Part shown: positions 35,999 through 40,438 of the stretch, piece after piece
How the letters are laid out: every line of letters begins with the position of its first letter
How positions within the stretch are numbered: position 1 is the stretch's first letter
NCBI GenBank assembly: GCA_030447595.1
Contig: JAUJON010000015.1
Location: 1 to 40,438 of the forward strand
Reading direction: 5' to 3'
Source: Thermosynechococcaceae cyanobacterium YX3bin19
GTDB lineage: Bacteria; Cyanobacteriota; Cyanobacteriia; Thermosynechococcales; Thermosynechococcaceae
Length of the DNA: 40,438 nucleotides
The notes under the pieces: model-generated
Seen by the model: only the letters and a program-made list of their open reading frames with translations
The model's database searches: none
What the model was told of the DNA's origin: nothing
Position numbers and translations under genes: made by a program

Positions 35999-36969
35999 TT
36001 GTTGACTTCTACTTTAGTGACTGGAGCGACTGGCTTTATTGCCAGTTATTTAATTCCCTTCTTGGTTCAACAAGGCTGGAGGGTTCATGCCGCAGTTCGT
36101 AGGCGTCACCTTCCGGCAAGTCAGTTCCCAACTGTTACCTCAACGGTTATCGGTGATATTCACGGCAGTACTGACTGGCAGGATGCCCTGAGAAACATTG
36201 ACACAGTGATTCATCTGGCAGCTCGGGCGCATGTGCCTGAAGCTTCTCACAACGAAGCTGAATTTTTCAAAGTTAACGCGGAAGGCACTGCTAATCTTGT
36301 CAAGCAATCCATTGCAGCAGGCGTCAAGCACTTTGTCTTGGTCAGCTCTGTGGGGACAATCACAACCCAAAGTGGCTCCCCTCTGACCGAACGTTCCCCT
36401 GCCAACCTCGTACTGCCTACGGGCGCAGTAAGCCAAGCGGAGCAGTCTTTGGCTGAACTGACGCGACAGGAGGCTCTGTCTGGACGATTCTTAAACCACC
36501 ATTGGTTTACGGACTGGGTAACCCTGGGAACATGCAGCGCTTAATTCGACTCGTCCAGCAAGGTTTACCCCTACCCTTTGGCTTAGTTAAAAATCGCCGC
36601 AGTTTGATTTATGTGAGGAATCTAGTTGACGCGATCGCGGTGACCCTATCCCACCCCCATGCCCTCAACCAGGTATTTCTGGTCAGCGATGGCCAAGATG
36701 TGTCTACGCCAGAGCTGATTGGTAAAATGGCCAGTTATCTTAACCGCCCCTGCAATTTGTGGCCCATTCCCCCTACCTTTTTGAGAATCGCCGGCAGCCT
36801 GGGGGATGCTGTGCAACAGCGGGCCCAACGTCCGCTTCCTTTGAGTAGCTCGGCAATTGAGTCCCTGCTGGGATCACTCTGGATCGATAATAGCCATATC
36901 CAAGAAATGCTGGGTTGGTCCCCCCCCTTTACCCTGGAACAGGGCCTGCGAGAGACCTTGAAGCAGTAA
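35999..36969 (+). pseudogene. NAD-dependent sugar epimerase/dehydratase (SDR), frameshifted
   Basis: The NAD loop GATGFIAS near residue 9 replaces the usual GxxGxxG last glycine by alanine. IDTVIHLAARAHV and LVSSVGTI follow. The catalytic YxxxK is absent from the direct translation (PTGAVSQAEQS), but the next frame reads TAYGRSK at about 36410-36425, so two nearby small deletions summing to three bases hide it. A further shift near 36480 leads into WTILKPPLVYGLGNPGNMQ and SLIYVRNLVDAI. It probably starts at TTG 35999. It precedes the WecA-like gene, a pairing common in O-antigen loci where it supplies the first sugar. Confidence 0.75.
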
Positions 36970-37052
36970 GATCCTGATAGCAGTTTTCATGAGGGTATAT
37001 TCCAGCTTCAAGGCTGAAAATCTAAAGGAAGCCTACCAGGACGATGTAATTA

Positions 37053-38033
37053 ATGCAGGTGAACATTGTTGTCATCCTTCTGTTTACAAGTTTTTTAATT
37101 AGTTTGCTGGTCACTGCTGCGATCAAACACGCCTTTGGTCACTCCTGGTTGGACGTTCCCAATCCTCGTAGCGCCCACTCTCGGCCAACCCCCCGCGGTG
37201 GAGGTCTGGGTTTCATCCTGGCTGGTGCTATTACCCAATGGCTGGCTCCTCTCAATAGCAGCTTGGCAGATTCTGGCTGGAGTATTGCGTGGCTAGTGTT
37301 GGTGCCGTTAATTGTTATTGGTATCCTAGAAGACTGGCGAGGGGTTCCAGCAAGCATTCGCTACCTAGTCCATCTCATCACTGCTGGCCTCATCGTCATC
37401 TGCTTTGGTCCCTTTCCCCAACCCTGGCTCGCTGATTGGGGGCCTCTAGGTTTGGCGATCGCCAACTTGTTGAGCGTAATTGGCATCAGCGCTCTGATTA
37501 ACTTCTATAATTTTATGGACGGTTTAGACGGCTTGGTCGCTGGGGTAAGTGCAGTACAGCTGGGGTTTTTGGCCCTGTGGTTGCACCAACCAGCACTGGG
37601 ACTAATCGTTGCTGCCCTGGCAGGATTTCTCTATTGGAACTGGTCACCCGCGAAAATTTTCATGGGCGACACCGGCAGTACGACTCTGGGGGCAGTGGTG
37701 GCGATCGCACTGCTGCGGAGTGGGGGCTCGATGCAAGGGTGGTCAGCCCTGCCTGTGAGTCTAACAATTGTGGGGGACGCAACCTATACCCTGATCCGTC
37801 GTTTACTTCGCGGTGAGAACATTTTCAAGGCCCATCGTCATCACCTGTATCAGCGGCTACAGCAGGCTGGATGGTCTCACGCTCAAGTCGCTGTCACCTA
37901 TCTCCTTGGCACCTTGCTGCTGGCTATCGGTGTCTGGGCCTTTGGCTTAGCAGGCAACTGGATAAGCTTATTGGGAATGGGCATTGCAATTGTTGTCGGA
38001 GAGTTCTACCTGGGTTCTCGGTCTGCTGGATAG
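37053..38033 (+). CDS. WecA/MraY-family initiating glycosyltransferase (GT4)
   Basis: An intact 326-residue protein with ten or so membrane helices. The family marks are NPRSAHSRPTPRGGGLGF, LEDWRGVPA, INFYNFMDGLDGLV (the catalytic aspartates), IFMGDTGSTTLGA and KAHRHHLYQRL. It transfers a sugar-1-phosphate to undecaprenyl phosphate in the cytoplasmic membrane, the first step of the glycan. It follows the epimerase by about 80 bases on the same strand. Confidence 0.92.
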   Translation: MQVNIVVILLFTSFLISLLVTAAIKHAFGHSWLDVPNPRSAHSRPTPRGGGLGFILAGAITQWLAPLNSSLADSGWSIAWLVLVPLIVIGILEDWRGVPASIRYLVHLITAGLIVICFGPFPQPWLADWGPLGLAIANLLSVIGISALINFYNFMDGLDGLVAGVSAVQLGFLALWLHQPALGLIVAALAGFLYWNWSPAKIFMGDTGSTTLGAVVAIALLRSGGSMQGWSALPVSLTIVGDATYTLIRRLLRGENIFKAHRHHLYQRLQQAGWSHAQVAVTYLLGTLLLAIGVWAFGLAGNWISLLGMGIAIVVGEFYLGSRSAG

Positions 38034-38344
38034 TAACTTACAGAAACAGAAGGAATAGAGCTGCTAGGGTACAGCCTTGAATAGCCTATACTGATTTAGC
38101 AATTGATCCTTTAGCTGCTGTCTCGGACAACAGCTTGTCTGTCCCTAGCGTGGAATAGGAATAGAGCTGCCTTGAGAAGTGAAAATAGGGGGGATTCTAC
38201 CATCCGAGTTACTACTTACGCACATGAGATGGATAGAATTTTCAGGACCTCGGGTGATACCATTTCACGGAATTCCTAAGTACATATCTATCAGAAGCTT
38301 CACTTCAACAGGGAGTCGCTATCTGCCTGAAATGTAAGCAAAAA
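38034..38344. other. 311-base gap with a hairpin and a 14-base direct repeat
   Basis: AGGAATAGAGCTGC occurs at 38051-38064 and again at 38157-38170. Between them AGCTG-C-TGTC pairs with GACA-A-CAGCT (38113-38135, loop TCG), nine pairs with one mismatch. It may be a leader or terminator between the WecA-like gene and the next gene. No membrane-domain remnant of the following dehydratase was found here. Confidence 0.5.
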
Positions 38345-39883
38345 GTGAAATGGCATAAACACACTTTTCTTGTTGGATTAGTCCGTAACATGAACTTTCT
38401 AGTCCGTCGAAGTACACCCCCAGAACGAGTTGTCATTTATGGGGCTGGAGCTGCTGGCCGTCAACTAGCTCAAGCCTTGGCCCAAGACAATGCCTGCCAG
38501 CTTGTAGCCTTTGTAGATGACGACCCCTACTTGCAGGGACAAGAGATTTACAATCTCAAAGTTTACTCATCGGCAGACTTACCTACCCTGCTGGCCCAGA
38601 AACCCGTCAACACAATTTTACTAGCAATGCCCTCTTTAGATCGGGTAGCGAGGCGCCGGATTCTGGATTATCTGAAGCCTTTTTCTATTCCAGTAAAGTC
38701 TGTTCCCGGTATTAGTGAGATCTTGTCCGGTCGGGTTTCGATTAATGAAATTCAGAACGTTGATATTGCAGACCTGCTAGGCCGTGAAGAAGTGTTACCT
38801 GATCCCGAGCTACTGCGTAAAAATGTGACTGGTAAGTCAGTTTTAGTGACAGGGGCAGGCGGCTCCATTGGTTCTGAATTGTGCCGTCAGGTTGCCCAGC
38901 AAGCGCCACAATGTTTGGTGCTCTATGAGCTAAGCGAGTTTGCCCTTTACAACATTGACCTAGAGTTAGCTGAGACCTATCCGATGTTGAAGCGCATTGC
39001 CTGTTTAGGGTCAGTGACGGATCCAACTTCTCTCAAGGCAGCGTTGACTCAGTACAAAGTGGAGACGATATATCATGCCGCAGCCTACAAACACGTCCCT
39101 TTAGTTGAAGCAAATCCGGCGCAAGGGATCTTCAATAATGTTTTTGGAACCTTAACTGCAGCTCAGTGTGCGATCGCCTGTGGTGTCAGTAACTTTGTTC
39201 TGGTTTCTACCGATAAAGCGGTACGTCCGACAAATGTGATGGGAGCCAGCAAACGAGTTGCAGAGCTGATCTTACAGGCCTTGGCCGAGCAGCCGGAAAC
39301 TACGACTCGCTTCACAATTGTTCGTTTTGGCAATGTTCTCGACAGCAGCGGTTCTGTGGTGCCCAGGTTTCGCAAACAAATCGCTGAGGGTAAACCTATT
39401 ACGTTGACCCATCCCGATGCAACCCGCTACTTCATGTCAATACCCGAAGCTGCTCGCCTGGTTATCCAAGCTGGAGCCATGGGCAAAGGCGGTGAGATTT
39501 TTTTGTTAGACATGGGAGAGCCTGTACGAATTTACAACTTAGCGTTACAAATGATTCGTCTGAGTGGGCTCACACCAGGTCGTGATATTGATATTGAAAT
39601 TACTGGATTAAGGCCAGGAGAGAAGTTGCATGAAGAACTGTTAATTAACCATACTAACGTGAGTGCAACTGGGCATCCTAAAATCTTCTGTGCTCATGAG
39701 GCCAAGTTAAGTTGGAACGTTTTGGAGTCCTGCTTAGAGGCACTGTTCGAGAAAGCTCGGCTAGCTGACTATGCTAATATCGTCTCCCAAATGCAAAGTT
39801 TTGTCCCCGAGTACCAGCCAGAAACATCTCATCTTCCTCAGACGTCTAGTCTAGCAACATCACCTCAACGACCTATCAAGTAG
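38345..39883 (+). CDS. FlaA1/CapD-like nucleotide-sugar 4,6-dehydratase without membrane domain
   Basis: 512 residues, intact. It starts with GTG at 38345, or with ATG at 38390 (MNFLVRRSTPP). Residues 28-100 are a Rossmann domain (VVIYGAGAAGRQLAQAL). The catalytic domain begins at 164 with VLVTGAGGSIGSELC. The active site reads STDK (288-291), then NVMGASKRVAE with M299 and K303. In this family a Met replaces the usual Tyr (SMK triad), as in WbpM. Full-length relatives carry about four N-terminal membrane helices (roughly 150 residues), which are absent here. It would make a 4-keto-6-deoxy NDP-sugar for the glycan. Confidence 0.88.
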   Translation: MKWHKHTFLVGLVRNMNFLVRRSTPPERVVIYGAGAAGRQLAQALAQDNACQLVAFVDDDPYLQGQEIYNLKVYSSADLPTLLAQKPVNTILLAMPSLDRVARRRILDYLKPFSIPVKSVPGISEILSGRVSINEIQNVDIADLLGREEVLPDPELLRKNVTGKSVLVTGAGGSIGSELCRQVAQQAPQCLVLYELSEFALYNIDLELAETYPMLKRIACLGSVTDPTSLKAALTQYKVETIYHAAAYKHVPLVEANPAQGIFNNVFGTLTAAQCAIACGVSNFVLVSTDKAVRPTNVMGASKRVAELILQALAEQPETTTRFTIVRFGNVLDSSGSVVPRFRKQIAEGKPITLTHPDATRYFMSIPEAARLVIQAGAMGKGGEIFLLDMGEPVRIYNLALQMIRLSGLTPGRDIDIEITGLRPGEKLHEELLINHTNVSATGHPKIFCAHEAKLSWNVLESCLEALFEKARLADYANIVSQMQSFVPEYQPETSHLPQTSSLATSPQRPIK

Positions 39884-39893
39884 CAAGAAAAGT

Positions 39894-40438
39894 ATGGTTA
39901 GTGCATCCAGAAAGATACTCCAACCCGCTGCAGGCTTAACGCTGCTGGTTTTAGCAGCAGCTGTTTGCCCAGTTCCGAGTACAGCCCAGCCCCTGATCGC
40001 TCAAACGACAACGCCAGCCGACCTCAAGAATGATTCTTATACGCTGGGCTCCGGCGATCGCATCCAGGTTGATATTTTTAACGTACCAGAATACAGCGGC
40101 GAGAGTGGCAGGCATCAAGTTCTTGTGGATGGTTCGCTTAACCTGCCCCTGGTCGGTAAAGTTTCGGTTCGAGGAATGACCTTAACTGAGGCTGCTAATA
40201 CCCTGACAGCCCGGTACAGTCGTTACCTCAGACGCCCCATTATCACCGTCAGCTTGCTGGAAGCCGCCCCTTTAAATGTGGCGGTTGCCGGTGAAGTCAT
40301 TAGTCCCGGCTCCTACACCATGACTCAGGAGGAGAAAGCCCAGTTTCCTACCTTAACCCGGGCGCTCCAACGGGCGGGGGGAATTAGCCAGGCTGCAAAC
40401 ATCCGTGAGGTCCAGATCCGGCGGCCTCAAAGGTCCGG
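39894..40438 (+). CDS. Wza-like polysaccharide export protein (partial, runs off the end)
   Basis: Open from ATG 39894 to the window end (181 codons). It has a signal-peptide-like start (MVSASRKILQPAAG, then a hydrophobic stretch, TAQPLIAQ), without a clear lipobox. The poly-export domain is recognisable (YTLGSGDRIQVDIFNVPEYS, LNLPLVGKVSVRGMTLTEA), then the first SLBB-type region (VAVAGEVISPGSYTM, ALQRAGGISQAANI). It forms a channel through periplasm and outer membrane. It starts 11 bases after the dehydratase stop. The rest of the gene is outside the window. Confidence 0.85.
   Translation, partial: MVSASRKILQPAAGLTLLVLAAAVCPVPSTAQPLIAQTTTPADLKNDSYTLGSGDRIQVDIFNVPEYSGESGRHQVLVDGSLNLPLVGKVSVRGMTLTEAANTLTARYSRYLRRPIITVSLLEAAPLNVAVAGEVISPGSYTMTQEEKAQFPTLTRALQRAGGISQAANIREVQIRRPQRS

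Overview
The window looks like chromosomal DNA from a cyanobacterium. It carries Ycf46 and Ycf35 homologues, an SLH-domain iron-type porin, ArsS, two site-2 proteases, DUF1361 and Uma2 family proteins, and many copies of the cyanobacterial HIP1 palindrome GCGATCGC (for example near 10028, 15798, 16338, 21225, 22265, 22517). I did not try to place it below phylum level. I saw no tRNA, rRNA or CRISPR array.

Layout. 1-2.4 kb (minus strand): an RHH/zinc-knuckle protein, the AAA ATPase Ycf46 and Ycf35. 2.5-5.4 kb (minus): a CbiM / PDGLE protein / CbiQ / CbiO nickel-cobalt ECF uptake operon. 5.4-10.6 kb: an iron theme, with a broken SLH porin, a ferritin-like protein and an FTR1 permease, plus two envelope-type small genes. 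10.7-17.7 kb: a beta-lactamase-fold hydrolase, an EGY-like and a Rip3-like site-2 protease, a RibD-like reductase, DUF1361, a sugar nucleotidyltransferase and ArsS. 17.9-19.0 kb: an IS630-family element whose ends and TA target duplication can be defined. 19.1-20.6 kb: a metallophosphoesterase. 20.8-21.8 kb: a YefM/YoeB toxin-antitoxin module lying between the real nadE 3' end and a decayed copy of it. 21.7-26.2 kb (minus): an NAD cluster pncB-nadD-nrtR-nadE. 26.4-27.7 kb: remnants of an IS1-like element, a Uma2 gene and a Cas4-like gene around one intact Uma2 gene. 27.8 kb to the end (plus, except a sulfotransferase): a surface-polysaccharide locus with Wzm, Wzt with a C-terminal cargo-binding domain, a methyltransferase with a tandem-repeat coiled coil, several GT2 glycosyltransferases, a sugar epimerase, a WecA-like initiating transferase, a FlaA1/CapD-like dehydratase and the start of a Wza-like export protein.

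How the polysaccharide genes may work together. The WecA-like enzyme would start the glycan on a lipid carrier, GT2 enzymes would extend it, and the sulfotransferase may decorate it. The methyltransferase may cap it at a length set by its coiled coil. Wzt would recognise the cap and drive export through Wzm, with the Wza-like protein crossing the periplasm and outer membrane. The cap-and-ruler part is inferred by analogy with WbdD/Wzt and is the most interesting idea here.

Quality warning. Many clearly homologous genes are split by single-base frame changes, often in homopolymers (cbiQ, porin, FTR1, MBL, M50, nadE, nrtR, transposase, most GT2 genes, epimerase, sulfotransferase). The protein similarity resumes at once in the next frame, which suggests sequencing or assembly indels more than old decay. 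In contrast the Uma2, IS1-like and nadE-tail remnants are degraded by nonsense changes or truncation and look like true fossils.
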